A DNA stretch of 64,000 bases from CAMDHY01 sp046156265 (GTDB taxonomy: Bacteria > Pseudomonadota > Alphaproteobacteria > Rhizobiales > Segnochrobactraceae), in the NCBI RefSeq assembly GCF_046156265.1, contig NZ_JAWDIR010000048.1:62001-126000 (forward strand). The letters are read 5' to 3'. Below the pieces are notes generated by a model. That model was not told where the DNA came from and made no database searches. It worked only from the letters and a program-made list of their open reading frames with translations. The first letter of the stretch is position 1, and each line of letters starts with the position of its first letter. A program made the position numbers and the translations under genes. Positions 43,822 to 54,485 of this stretch are shown here, piece by piece.

Positions 43822-44450
43822 GTCCGGAGTGCTCCTGTTGCCGGCCCGCGGGGGCGGCCGGGGAGGATTAAGGGTCGGCGGCAGAGATAGTGGTTTGTGG
43901 GGCGGGGGGGAAGATGGGGGGTGGCCGAGGCGAATGCGGGCCAACGTTGGAAGCGCTTTCGGTCCAGTGAGATTTGAAGCGAACGGCTGTCGCGACCCCT
44001 CCCCCCTTCGCGGGGGAGGTCGGCGGCGCAGCCGCCGGGAGAGGGGGCCGCGCGGGAGCGCGGCGAAAGAGCTTCGAGGCCGGGCACCCCGCCTGGTCGT
44101 GGGCGCCGTGCCCGCGGCCCCCCCTCCCTGCCCTCCCCCGCGAGGGGGGAGGGTTCGCGCTGTGCTCGGGTAGAGACCAACGACTCGGCAATGACCGAAC
44201 ACCATGCTCCCCGCGCCGTTGGCTTACTCCGCCCCATCCAACCGTCATCGCCCGGCTTGACCGGGCGATCCATTCTTGCGCGGACGACCGCCGACGTTGC
44301 CGGGTGGATGGATGGCCCGGTCAAGCCGGGCCATGACGAGGTGAAAGGAGGCCGGCGGAGAACCTCCCGCGTCACCACCTAGCCCGTGGTGGGAGGCCGC
44401 CGCTCCGATCTCACTTGCCGCCGTGCCGCACCGGCAGTACCCCGATAGTC
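43822..44450. other. Repeat-filled intergenic region
   Basis: 629 bp without a gene. 43990-44160 carries GC-rich palindromes (CCTCCCCCCTTCGCGGGGGA, GGCGGCGCAGCCGCC, CCCTCCCCCGCGAGGGGGGA) in a layout like the mosaic elements at 9108 and 34480 but diverged. A REP pair is at 44243-44338. The ybgC promoter must lie close to 44400. Confidence 0.65.
44243..44338. repeat. REP-like inverted pair
   Basis: CGTCATCGCCCGGCTTGACC...GGGCGATCC and GGATGGATGGCCCGGTCAAG...CCGGGCCATGACG face each other across ~35 bp; each arm is also palindromic. Same family as 36468-36505. Confidence 0.8.
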
Positions 44451-44915
44451 ATGACCCGCCCCCCCTCCCCGCCCCCGTCCGCCCCCTGGCCCGACCTCGC
44501 AGGCCGGCTTGTCGACGGGGGGCACGTGCTGCCGGTGCGCGTCTACTACGAGGACACCGACTTCTCGGGTGTCGTCTACCACGCGAGCTACCTGCGCTTC
44601 TTCGAGCGCGGGCGGACGGATTTCCTGCGGCTCCTCGGCATCGGCCACGCGGCGATGGCGGCCGGTGCCTTCGGGGCGGCGCGGGCGTTCGCGGTGCGCT
44701 CGATGACGCTCGACTTCCGCCGGCCCGCGACGATCGACGACGTGCTCGAGGTGGCGACGCGCGGGGCCGAACTCTCCGGCGCCCGCATCGTCCTCGACCA
44801 GTCGATCGCGCGGGCGGGCGAGGTGCTGGTGACGGCGAGCGTGACGGTGGTCGTCATCGACGGCGACGGCCGGCCGTGCCGGCTGCCGGCGGCGATCCGC
44901 GAGCGGCTCGGCTGA
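44451..44915 (+). CDS. ybgC: Tol-Pal-associated acyl-CoA thioesterase YbgC
   Basis: 154 aa hot-dog thioesterase. The signature VRVYYEDTDFSGVVYHASYLRFFERGRTDFLR contains the active-site Asp. It hydrolyses acyl-CoA and is functionally tied to phospholipid metabolism near the Tol-Pal system. It precedes tolQ by 408 bp, a larger gap than usual, so the tol genes probably have their own promoter. ATG 44451 (MTRPP) is preferred over the upstream in-frame GTG/ATG choices. Confidence 0.9.
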   Translation: MTRPPSPPPSAPWPDLAGRLVDGGHVLPVRVYYEDTDFSGVVYHASYLRFFERGRTDFLRLLGIGHAAMAAGAFGAARAFAVRSMTLDFRRPATIDDVLEVATRGAELSGARIVLDQSIARAGEVLVTASVTVVVIDGDGRPCRLPAAIRERLG

Positions 44916-45323
44916 CCGCCTCAAACAAGCGGTCCGCCGAGCGCAGTCGCGACCGCCTGCGGCACTCGCGACAATGCGGGTTTCGCCACCGCCCTCCCCA
45001 CCGCCGTTAACCCGCCGTCAACCACGTTCCGCGCACGAATGGGGCGGGTGGCGCGCGGCCGGGCGTGGCCGTCCGCGGTGGCGGTGCGAACCTAGTTTCG
45101 ACACGATTGCCGACAATGGAGGCGCACGGCGGCGGGCTCGGGCTCCCGGCGACGGCCGGGTTCAGCGTTTGCCGTCGCCGACCGCCCGCCGCCGTCAAGT
45201 CGAGATCGGCACGGACGATGCACGGCGCCCCAGCGGCGACCGCGGCAGCACCGGTGCGAAGCCCCGATGGCTTCCCCCGCGGCACGGCGGGCGGCCCCCG
45301 CGAAGGACGAGGATGGACGGACG
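44916..45323. other. Intergenic region upstream of tolQ
   Basis: 408 bp. It contains the near-CtrA site at 45007-45022 and otherwise no repeat copy or coding sequence. It should hold the promoter of the tol operon, for which -35/-10 boxes could not be assigned. Confidence 0.55.
45007..45022 (+). promoter_or_regulatory. Near-CtrA site upstream of tolQ
   Basis: TTAA-CCCGCCG-TCAAC, one base off the CtrA full consensus TTAA-N7-TTAAC, 300 bp before tolQ. A second near match precedes pal (49003-49018). Binding is inferred from sequence only. Confidence 0.4.
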
Positions 45324-46040
45324 ATGAACCCCGCTGACGTGACGACAGAGGTGCTGGCGGTGGCGCCCCACGCCGACATCTCGCTGATCGCGCTGTTCCT
45401 GCAGGCCCACCTCGTCGTCAAGCTGGTGATGATCGGGCTGGTCATCGCCTCGATCTGGTGCTGGGCGATCATCGTCGACAAGTTCATCCTCGTCGCCCGC
45501 ACCCGCAAGACGATGGACCGCTTCGAGGAAGTGTTCTGGTCGGGGCAGTCGCTCGAGGAGCTCTACCGCAGCCTCGCCGGACGCCCCGCCAATGCGCTTG
45601 CGGCGCTGTTCGTCGCGGCGATGCGCGAGTGGAAGCGCAGCCACGAGGGCGACCGGCCGGCGATCGCCTCGCTGTCCCAGCGCATCGACCGCGTCATGGA
45701 CGTGACGATCGCCCGCGAGACGGAGCGGCTGGAAAAGCGCCTGCTGGTGCTCGCAACCGTCGGCTCGGCAGCGCCCTTCATCGGCCTGTTCGGCACCGTC
45801 TGGGGCATCATGACGAGCTTCCAGTCGATCGCCGCCTCCAACAACACGAGCCTCGCCGTGGTGGCGCCGGGCATCGCCGAGGCGCTGTTCGCGACCGCGC
45901 TCGGCCTGCTCGCGGCGATCCCGGCGGTCATCGCCTACAACAAGTTCAACGCCGAGGTGTCGCACCTCGGCAGCCGCATGGAGAGCTTCGCCGACGAGTT
46001 CTCGGCGATCCTGTCGCGCCAGATCGACGAGAGGGCCTGA
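45324..46040 (+). CDS. tolQ: Tol-Pal system proton channel subunit TolQ
   Basis: 238 aa, three membrane segments (~20-50, ~135-160, ~170-200). ExbB/TolQ signatures: IWCWAIIVDKFI, a TVGSAAPFIGLFGTVWGIMTSF block and APGIAEALFATALGLLAAIPAVIAYN with the conserved Thr/Ala-Glu channel region. With TolR it forms the proton-driven motor that energises TolA for outer-membrane constriction. The ATG at 45324 gives the normal length. The TolR gene follows after 3 bp. Confidence 0.95.
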   Translation: MNPADVTTEVLAVAPHADISLIALFLQAHLVVKLVMIGLVIASIWCWAIIVDKFILVARTRKTMDRFEEVFWSGQSLEELYRSLAGRPANALAALFVAAMREWKRSHEGDRPAIASLSQRIDRVMDVTIARETERLEKRLLVLATVGSAAPFIGLFGTVWGIMTSFQSIAASNNTSLAVVAPGIAEALFATALGLLAAIPAVIAYNKFNAEVSHLGSRMESFADEFSAILSRQIDERA

Positions 46041-46043
46041 GCG

Positions 46044-46502
46044 ATGGGCGCTTCGGTCGGCCCCGTCGGGGGTGGTGGCGGCGGCAGCGGCCGGCGGCAT
46101 CGCCGGCGCCGCTCGGCGCCGATCAGCGAGATCAACGTGACGCCGTTCGTCGACGTCATGCTGGTGCTGCTCATCGTCTTCATGATCTCGGCGCCGCTGC
46201 TCACTGTCGGCGTGCCCATCGATTTGCCCGAAACCCGTGCGAAGGCTCTGCAGACTGAGACCGAACCGCTGACGGTGTCGGTCGGCAGCGACGGCAAGAT
46301 CTACCTGCAGGACACGGAGATCACCGTCGAGGAACTGGTGCCGCGGCTGCAGGCGATCGCCACCGCGGGCTACGAGGAGCGCATCTTCGTGCGCGGTGAC
46401 CGGGATGCCGAATACGGCTCGATGATGCAGGTGATGGGACGGCTGAACCAGGCCGGCTTCCGCCGCATCGGTCTCGTCACCCTGGAGGAACAGGGCAGCT
46501 GA
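46044..46502 (+). CDS. tolR: Tol-Pal system protein TolR
   Basis: 152 aa. Gly/Arg-rich start, then ISEINVTPFVDVMLVLLIVFMI with the single membrane helix and the proton-carrying Asp in FVDVM. The periplasmic ExbD/TolR domain follows (VPIDLPETRAKALQTETEPL, VFVRGD-like IFVRGDRDAEYG). It lies between tolQ and tolA with gaps of 3 and 4 bp. Confidence 0.95.
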   Translation: MGASVGPVGGGGGGSGRRHRRRRSAPISEINVTPFVDVMLVLLIVFMISAPLLTVGVPIDLPETRAKALQTETEPLTVSVGSDGKIYLQDTEITVEELVPRLQAIATAGYEERIFVRGDRDAEYGSMMQVMGRLNQAGFRRIGLVTLEEQGS

Positions 46503-46506
46503 GCTG

Positions 46507-47475
46507 ATGCGCGTCGGACCGATCGTCTCGATCCTCGGCCACGTCGCGATCGTCGCCTGGGCCGTCGTTGGGCTGCCGGGGGCGAAGCCGTACCCGGCCG
46601 AGCCGGTGGACGCGATGCCCGTCGAGCTCGTCGAGATCGGCGAGTTGACGGCGTTGCGCCTCGGCTCGAAGACCGCCCCGGACGCCGAGGTCGACCGCGC
46701 CTCGACGGTGGAGACCGACACGCCCGACGCGCCGCCGGTGGAAGACGCCGGCAATTCGCAGACCTCGCAGGATGCCCCGCCGGTGCCCGATCCGGGCAAC
46801 GTCGCGGCGACGCCCGACGCCGGCGCGCCGCCCCCTCCCGAGCCGGAGCCGGAAGTTACCGAACCAGAGCCGCCGGCCCAGGAGGCGGAGCCCACTCCGC
46901 CGGAGCCCGCCCCGACGCCCGCGGAACAGCCGGCCGAGGCCACCCCGCCGCCGCCCGAGCCCTCGGCCGCGCCGGCGCAGGCGACCCGCACGCCGAAGAC
47001 CAAGCCGACGCCGCCGAAGCGCCAGACCGCCACGGCGAACGCGGAGAGCAAGTTCAACTCCGACAAGATCTCCGCCCTGCTCGACAAGCAGCAGCCGTCC
47101 GGTGGCGGCACGCAGACGCCCGCCGGCCAGACGGCGCTCGGCTCGTCGAGGGGCACGACGGTTTCGAAGATGTCACAGACGGAACTCGCGGCGCTGCAGG
47201 CGGCGATCTATCCCTGCTTCAATCCGCCTGTCGGCGCCGAGGGAGCGGACCAGTTGGTCGTCCGCCTCCAATTCAAGTTGACACCGGAAGGCGTCGTTGA
47301 CGGCTTTCCCGAAGTGCAGAACTCCGATTCCAACCCCTATTTCCGCCCTATGGCGGAGGCGGCGCGACGCGCGGTGCTGCGGTGCGGCCCCTACGATTTC
47401 ATGCCGGCCGACAAGTATGACACCTGGAAGGACGTGATCATCAACTTTTCCGTCAGCGAGATGTTCCGCGGATGA
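46507..47475 (+). CDS. tolA: Tol-Pal system protein TolA
   Basis: 322 aa. N-terminal membrane anchor (IVSILGHVAIVAWAVVGLPG) with the SHxxVxxW-like alphaproteobacterial start, a Pro/Glu/Ala-rich spacer (~75-180) that spans the periplasm, and a C-terminal domain (MSQTELAALQAAIYPCFNPP ... RCGPYDFMPADKYDTWKDV) with a Cys pair. Alphaproteobacterial TolA has a Pro-rich rather than Ala/Lys helical spacer, as seen. The stop overlaps the tolB start by 4 bp (ATGA). Confidence 0.93.
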   Translation: MRVGPIVSILGHVAIVAWAVVGLPGAKPYPAEPVDAMPVELVEIGELTALRLGSKTAPDAEVDRASTVETDTPDAPPVEDAGNSQTSQDAPPVPDPGNVAATPDAGAPPPPEPEPEVTEPEPPAQEAEPTPPEPAPTPAEQPAEATPPPPEPSAAPAQATRTPKTKPTPPKRQTATANAESKFNSDKISALLDKQQPSGGGTQTPAGQTALGSSRGTTVSKMSQTELAALQAAIYPCFNPPVGAEGADQLVVRLQFKLTPEGVVDGFPEVQNSDSNPYFRPMAEAARRAVLRCGPYDFMPADKYDTWKDVIINFSVSEMFRG

Positions 47476-48977
47476 CCCGCACCGCCACATTCTCTACGCT
47501 TTCCGCCGCCATTGCCGGCGCGCTTACCGGCGCCGCCCGCTCCGCCCTTTTCCTGCGCCCCCTGACGCGGTTCCTGCCCATGTTCTTCGCGACCACCGTT
47601 TCGATCCCCGCCGAACTCGCCCGGCGCAGCCCGTTGTCGGAGCGGGTCGCCGCAGGCCTTGTGGTGCTGCGCAGGCGGGCGCTCGGCGTCGCCACGGCTG
47701 TGGCGGCCGGCCTCGCCCTCGCCGGCGTCGCCGTGACCCCTGCCGCGGCCCTGATCGAGATCGACATCAACCAGGGCGTCGTCGAGCCGATGCCGATCGC
47801 GCTGCCGGACTTCGGCGGCGACCCGGCGATGGGCCGGCAGATCGTCGAGGTGATCGCCAACGACCTGCGCTCGTCCGGGCTGTTTTCGCCGCTCGACCAG
47901 GCCGCCTTCATCGACCGCGCCGTCGACGCCTCCTCGACGCCGAACTTCGCCAACTGGCGGGCGATCAACGCCCAGGCCCTCGTGACCGGCACGATCACGC
48001 CGGAGGGCGGCAACCTGCGCGCCGACTTCCGCTTGTGGGACGTCTTCGCCGGCGAGCAGATGATCGGCCAGAGCCTGACCACCTCGGCCGAGAACTGGCG
48101 CCGCCTCGCCCACAAGATCGCCGATGTCGTCTACGAGCGCCTGACCGGCGAGAAGGGCTACTTCGACACCCGCATCGTCTTCGTCTCGGAGAGCGGGACC
48201 AAGGACAAGCGCATCAAGCGGCTGGCCATCATGGACCAGGACGGCGCCAACATGCGCGCGCTGACCAACGGCGACAGCCTGGTGCTGACGCCGCGCTTCT
48301 CGCCGTCGAGCCAGCGCATCACCTACATGAGCTATGGCGGCGGCACACCGCAGGTCTACCTGCTCGACATCGGCACCGGCCAGCGCGTCAAGCTCGGCGA
48401 CTTCCCCAACATGTCGTTCTCGCCGCGCTTCTCGCCCGACGGCTCGAAGGTGGTGATGAGCCTGCAGGAAGACGGCAACGCCAACATCTTCGCCATGGAC
48501 ATCGCCACGAAGCAGATGTCGCGGCTGACCAATTCCGCCTCGATCGACACCGGCCCATCCTATTCGCCCGACGGCTCGCAGATCGTCTTCGAATCCGACC
48601 GTGGCGGCACGCAGCAGCTCTATGTGATGAGCGCCGGCGGCGGCGGGGCGACGCGCATCTCGTTCGGGCCGGGGCGCTATTCGACGCCGGTTTGGTCGCC
48701 GCGCGGCGACCTCATCGCCTTCACGCGCCAGAGCCAGGGCAAGTTCTCGATCGGCGTGATGAAGCCCGACGGCACCGGCGAGCGCATCCTGACGGAAGGC
48801 TTCCACAACGAGGGGCCGACCTGGGCACCGAACGGGCGCGTGCTGATGTTCTTCCGCGAGAGCGGCGGCGGCGGCGGTCCGTCGCTGTTCACCGTCGACC
48901 TCACCGGCCGCAACGAGCGGCGCATCGAGACCTCCGGCTTCGCCTCCGATCCGGCCTGGTCGCCGCCGCTGCCCTGA
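47472..48977 (+). CDS. tolB: Tol-Pal system periplasmic beta-propeller TolB
   Basis: 501 aa from ATG 47472. The mature protein starts after the signal core GVATAVAAGLALAGVAVTPAAA with IEIDINQGVVEPMPIALPDF (the TolA-box-like N-terminus). A D1 domain follows and then a six-bladed propeller (SPSSQRITYMSYGGGTPQVY, SPRFSPDGSKVVMSLQEDGN, YSPDGSQIVFESDRGG, SPRGDLIAFTRQ). About 60 extra residues precede the signal peptide if the coupled ATG is used; a GTG at 47661 (VVLRRRALG) would give a conventional signal peptide and a ~438-residue protein. Confidence 0.94.
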   Translation: MTRTATFSTLSAAIAGALTGAARSALFLRPLTRFLPMFFATTVSIPAELARRSPLSERVAAGLVVLRRRALGVATAVAAGLALAGVAVTPAAALIEIDINQGVVEPMPIALPDFGGDPAMGRQIVEVIANDLRSSGLFSPLDQAAFIDRAVDASSTPNFANWRAINAQALVTGTITPEGGNLRADFRLWDVFAGEQMIGQSLTTSAENWRRLAHKIADVVYERLTGEKGYFDTRIVFVSESGTKDKRIKRLAIMDQDGANMRALTNGDSLVLTPRFSPSSQRITYMSYGGGTPQVYLLDIGTGQRVKLGDFPNMSFSPRFSPDGSKVVMSLQEDGNANIFAMDIATKQMSRLTNSASIDTGPSYSPDGSQIVFESDRGGTQQLYVMSAGGGGATRISFGPGRYSTPVWSPRGDLIAFTRQSQGKFSIGVMKPDGTGERILTEGFHNEGPTWAPNGRVLMFFRESGGGGGPSLFTVDLTGRNERRIETSGFASDPAWSPPLP

Positions 48978-49002
48978 CGTTTCACGGCGTCACGAACGGC
49001 GG

Positions 49003-49018
49003 TTAAACTGCCGTTCAC
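49003..49018 (+). promoter_or_regulatory. Near-CtrA site upstream of pal
   Basis: TTAA-ACTGCCG-TTCAC, one base off TTAA-N7-TTAAC, in the 126-bp tolB-pal gap. It overlaps a small AACGGC/GCCGTT hairpin (48995-49015). It suggests that pal has its own promoter. Confidence 0.4.
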
Positions 49019-49103
49019 CATGTCGGACAACCGCCATTTAACCATCGGACTCTATCGTCCGCCCCAGTGCCCCGGGGCCCCCGGCGCAGAGGAGAATTCC
49101 CAC

Positions 49104-49589
49104 ATGCAGCTGTTTTCGGGTCAGGGTCGGGTGGCCCGTCTCGCCCTCGTCTTCGCGCTGGTGTTCGCCGCCGCGGCCTGCGCCAAGAAGGACGTCGTGC
49201 CGGCGGCCGGCACCGTTGCGCCGGGCACGCCGCAGGACTTCGTCGTCAACGTCGGCGACCGCGTCTACTTCACCGAGGACTCCTCGGAGATCAACGCCCA
49301 GGCCGCCGCCATCCTCGATCGCCAGGCGCAGTGGCTGACCCAGTACAACCGCTACACCGCCACCGTCGAGGGCCACGCCGACGAGCGCGGCACCCGCGAG
49401 TACAACCTCGCGCTCGGTGCCCGCCGCGCCAACTCCACCCGCGCCTACCTCGTCAGCCGCGGCATCAACCCGGCACGCCTGCGGGTCATCTCCTACGGCA
49501 AGGAGCGGCCGGTCGCGGTCTGCGACAACGAATCCTGCTGGACCCAGAACCGCCGCGCCGTGACGGTGCTGAACGCCGCCGGCAGCTGA
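49104..49589 (+). CDS. pal: Peptidoglycan-associated lipoprotein Pal
   Basis: 161 aa. Lipoprotein signal with the lipobox ending AAAAC (lipidated C26). OmpA-like peptidoglycan-binding domain: VGDRVYFTEDSSEINAQAAA, TVEGHADERGTREYNLALGA with the DAP-binding Asp/Arg, RARRAN-like GARRANSTRAYLVSRGI and ISYGKERPVAVC. It anchors the outer membrane to peptidoglycan and binds TolB. AGAGGAG lies ~9 nt before ATG 49104. A terminator follows at 49684. Confidence 0.97.
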   Translation: MQLFSGQGRVARLALVFALVFAAAACAKKDVVPAAGTVAPGTPQDFVVNVGDRVYFTEDSSEINAQAAAILDRQAQWLTQYNRYTATVEGHADERGTREYNLALGARRANSTRAYLVSRGINPARLRVISYGKERPVAVCDNESCWTQNRRAVTVLNAAGS

Positions 49590-49683
49590 GCGGCCGGGCT
49601 CTGACCGCCGGTCCGCCGCGCCGAAGTCGCGGGGCGGCCGCGGGCGAGCCCTCAAATGGCCGCAGAAGCGGGTGAGAAACGAG

Positions 49684-49722
49684 GGGCCGCGAGCGCATTG
49701 CGCCGCGGCCCTTCTTCGTTTT
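49684..49722 (+). terminator. Terminator after pal
   Basis: GGGCCGCG-A-GCGC-ATT-GCGC-CGCGGCCC: a 12-bp stem with one bulged A, followed by TTCTTCGTTTT. It is about 95 bp after the pal stop and ends the tol-pal transcript before cpoB. Confidence 0.75.
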
Positions 49723-49807
49723 GCGTCGCGGTCTTGACGGCGGCCGTGGCGCATGGAAACCGTCGGCGCTCCGGGGCGGGGCGCCGGCTGAGGTCGAGAG
49801 GCGGTCG

Positions 49808-50962
49808 ATGACGATGCGGATGCTGGGTGCGGAGCGGCGTTACGCGGGAGCGGGATTTGGCGCGGCGGTCGCCGCATCCGTCCTGATGGTGGTGGCGACG
49901 CCGGCGACGGCGCAGCAGAGCTGGGATACCGCCCAGATCATCCGCGATACGCCGACCAACACCCGCCAGGCCGGCGAGGCGGCGCTGCGCATCGAGCGCA
50001 TCGAGGGCCAGATGCGCGCCCTCAACGGCCAGGTCGAGGAACTGACCTTCCAGATCCGCCAGCTCACCGACCAGATCCGACGCATGCAGGAGGACAACGA
50101 GTTCCGCTTCCAGGAGCTCGAGGCCGGTCGCGGCAAGAAGCGCACCGACGCCCCTGCCGCGGCGCCCGCCACCGGCGGCACCGACACCGCGACGCTGACG
50201 ATCCCGCCGGCCGACGCCGCGCCAGGTGCCGGCTCGTTCGATGGCGGCACGCTGGATGGCGCGGCCGTCGGCGGCAGCGCCCTCGACGTCGGCTCCGGGT
50301 TCGCCATGGAGCCGTTGTCTCCGTCCGACGCGCTGCCGGGTGTCGCCGCCGGCTCCTCCGCCGTCACTGCGGCGCCGCCGCAGTCGCTCGGCCAGTTGCC
50401 GCTCGACGGCGCCGGCGGCTTCGACTTCAGCAGCGGCCCGCTCGACCTGACGGCCATGTCCGGTGGTGGCGCACCGGTGGCCGGGACGCCCTCTGCGGCG
50501 CTGCCGCCGCTCGACACGGCGAGCGACGCCACCTATCCGCCCGCCGCGGGCACGCAGGTGGCGGCGCTGCCGACGGCGCTCGACCCGCGCGACGCCTACG
50601 ATGCCGCGTACAATCACGTCATGCGCGGCGAGTACGACGCGGCCGAGGCCGGCTTCCGCCGCTTCCTCGACGCCCATCCGTCCGACCGGCTGGCGCCGGA
50701 TGCGCAGTTCTGGCTGGGCGAGAGCCTCTACGCCCGCGCCGACTACCGCGCCGCTGCCCAGGCCTTCCTGAAGGGCTACACCGAGTATCCCGACAGCCGG
50801 AAGGGGCCGGACAGCCTGTTCAAGCTCGGCCAGTCGCTCGCCGGCATCGGCGAGAAGGACGCGGCGTGCGCGTCTTATGCCGAGCTCCTGCAGCGCTACC
50901 CGCAGGCCTCGTCCTCGCTGCGCGACCGCGTCTCCGCCGAGCAGCAGACGGCGCGCTGCTGA
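49808..50962 (+). CDS. cpoB: Tol-Pal-associated periplasmic coordinator CpoB (YbgF)
   Basis: 384 aa. Signal peptide (GFGAAVAASVLMVVATPATAQ), an N-terminal coiled coil for trimerisation (~50-105: IERIEGQMRALNGQVEELTF and QIRQLTDQIRRMQED), a ~130-residue Gly/Ala/Pro-rich linker, and C-terminal TPRs (DPRDAYDAAYNHVMRGEYDA, FWLGESLYARADYRAAAQAF, SLFKLGQSLAGIGEKDAACA). It links septal peptidoglycan synthesis to outer-membrane constriction. The linker is longer than in Escherichia. It has its own promoter region after the pal terminator. Confidence 0.92.
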   Translation: MTMRMLGAERRYAGAGFGAAVAASVLMVVATPATAQQSWDTAQIIRDTPTNTRQAGEAALRIERIEGQMRALNGQVEELTFQIRQLTDQIRRMQEDNEFRFQELEAGRGKKRTDAPAAAPATGGTDTATLTIPPADAAPGAGSFDGGTLDGAAVGGSALDVGSGFAMEPLSPSDALPGVAAGSSAVTAAPPQSLGQLPLDGAGGFDFSSGPLDLTAMSGGGAPVAGTPSAALPPLDTASDATYPPAAGTQVAALPTALDPRDAYDAAYNHVMRGEYDAAEAGFRRFLDAHPSDRLAPDAQFWLGESLYARADYRAAAQAFLKGYTEYPDSRKGPDSLFKLGQSLAGIGEKDAACASYAELLQRYPQASSSLRDRVSAEQQTARC

Positions 50963-50984
50963 CCCGCGGAGGACCGGCGGCCCG

Positions 50985-52316
50985 GTGACCGAGCGCGAAG
51001 CTCCCTTCTCGGCCGCTTCACCGGTCCCCTCGCCGGCTCCGATTCGTGACGACGCCTTGCCGGCGCTGTTCGCGCCCCTGCACGGCCGCCGCGGCGTCGT
51101 GCTGGCTGTCTCCGGCGGTTCGGATTCCGTCGCCCTCCTCCACCTCTTCGCCCGCTGGCGTGACGCATCGCCCGTCACCGTGCCGCCCGCCATCGTCGCC
51201 ACCGTCGACCACGGTCTGCGCCGCGAGGCGGCAGCCGAGGCCGAGGCGGTGGCAGAGCTGGCGCGCGCGCACGCCCTCCCCCACGCCACCCTCGTCTGGG
51301 AGGGCGACAAGCCGGCGTCCGACGTCCAGGCGGCGGCGCGGACGGCGCGCTACCGGCTCCTCGCCGGCTTCGCCCGGGACAACGGCCTCGATGCGGTCGT
51401 CACCGCCCACATCCGTGACGACCAGGCCGAGACGCTGCTGATGCGGCTGTCGCACGGCAGCGGCCTCGCCGGCCTCGCGGCGATTCGCCCCGAACGGCCG
51501 CTCGGCGACGGCGTCGTGCTGCTGCGGCCGCTTCTCGCCGTCGGGCGCGACATGCTGCGCGACGCGCTGACCGCCGCCGGGATCGCTTGGACAGACGACC
51601 CCAGCAACGTCGACACCCGCTTCGCCCGGCCGCGCCTGCGCGCGCTCGCCGGACCGCTGGCGGAGGCGGGACTGACGCCGTTGGCGCTCGCCACCAGCGC
51701 CCGCCGGCTGGCGCGGGCCGATGCGGCGATCGAGATGGCGGTCGACGCGCTTGAGACCACAGCCGTCGCGCGCCATCCCGGCGGCGTCACGGCGATCGAC
51801 CTGGCGGCCATCGCGACGGCGCCGGAGGAGGTGGTGCTACGTCTCATCGCCCGTGCCGTCGGCGAGATCGGCGGCGAGCCCTACGGGCCGCGTCTCGAGC
51901 GGCTCGAGCGGCTGCACGCCGAGCTTCAGTCACCTCCGACGGGGGATGGCGGGCGTTTCCGCCGGACGCTCGGCGGCGCCGTGGTGGAGCGGCGGGGCGA
52001 GCGGCTGTGGGTTCATCGCGAGGCCGGCCGCCGCGGCCTGCCGTCGCTGCGGCTCGTGCCGGGCGGCACGCTCGCCTGGGACGGCCGCTTCCACGCCACG
52101 CTGTCGGCGTCGGCACCCTCGGCCGTCACCATCGCGGCGCTGGGAGCGGGGGCGAAAGGCGCCGTCGGACGGGCCGCGGCACGGTGGCCGGCGGCGGCGC
52201 TGGCGACGGTTCCGGCCGCGTTCGCCGACGGCGCGGTGGTCGCCGTGCCGGCCTTCGGGGTGTTCGCCGACGACGCCTGGCGGTCGGCCGTGCGCATCGA
52301 TCCGGCCGGCCGTTAG
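50985..52316 (+). CDS. tilS: tRNA(Ile)-lysidine synthase TilS
   Basis: 443 aa. PP-loop VLAVSGGSDSVALLHLF at ~38-54, VDHGLRREAAAEAEAV, and TAHIRDDQAETLLMRLSHGSGL, all typical of TilS, which makes lysidine at the AUA-reading anticodon. The C-terminal region (~230-443) is less conserved and Arg/Ala-rich. The start is GTG 50985 with GCGGAGGA ~11 nt upstream. It follows cpoB after 22 bp, matching the conserved alphaproteobacterial order tol-pal-cpoB-tilS-ftsH. Confidence 0.94.
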   Translation: MTEREAPFSAASPVPSPAPIRDDALPALFAPLHGRRGVVLAVSGGSDSVALLHLFARWRDASPVTVPPAIVATVDHGLRREAAAEAEAVAELARAHALPHATLVWEGDKPASDVQAAARTARYRLLAGFARDNGLDAVVTAHIRDDQAETLLMRLSHGSGLAGLAAIRPERPLGDGVVLLRPLLAVGRDMLRDALTAAGIAWTDDPSNVDTRFARPRLRALAGPLAEAGLTPLALATSARRLARADAAIEMAVDALETTAVARHPGGVTAIDLAAIATAPEEVVLRLIARAVGEIGGEPYGPRLERLERLHAELQSPPTGDGGRFRRTLGGAVVERRGERLWVHREAGRRGLPSLRLVPGGTLAWDGRFHATLSASAPSAVTIAALGAGAKGAVGRAAARWPAAALATVPAAFADGAVVAVPAFGVFADDAWRSAVRIDPAGR

Positions 52317-52357
52317 GCATGCGTCACCCTTTCCTTCGCCTCCGCGCCGGCCCTCAA

Positions 52358-52385
52358 CTTGGCAGAGGCCTTCGCGAGACCTATC
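52358..52385 (+). promoter_or_regulatory. Possible heat-shock (RpoH-type) promoter of ftsH
   Basis: CTTGGC at 52358-52363 and CCTATC at 52380-52385, 16 bp apart, resembling alphaproteobacterial RpoH promoters (CTTG at -35, CC-AT rich -10). It is ~68 bp before the ftsH ATG. Sequence match only. Confidence 0.4.
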
Positions 52386-52452
52386 TTGCAGAGCGACAAG
52401 CGTCGGGGCGCGGGGGCCGAGGGCCCGTCCGACCCGGGGTGAAGGGTCCCTT

Positions 52453-54384
<1,932 letters not shown>

Positions 54385-54431
54385 CGGGCGGGCTGCCGGC
54401 GAGGAGCCGCCGCACAACACGGAAAATGAAG

Positions 54432-54454
54432 GGGGCCGCCCATTGGGCGGCCCC
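54432..54454. terminator. Terminator-like hairpin after ftsH
   Basis: Perfect 10-bp stem GGGGCCGCCC/GGGCGGCCCC with 3-nt loop, 47 bp after the ftsH stop and 31 bp before the convergent small gene; it can serve both strands. Few T residues follow. Confidence 0.7.
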
Positions 54455-54485
54455 TGTTGCATCTGACGTCAGAGGGAGCGGGGGC

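Noticed and set aside
43822..44205. N-terminal extension of the CobW-family frame
   Set aside because: It runs through palindromic repeats; the family P-loop distance and ribosome binding site support the ATG at 43821.
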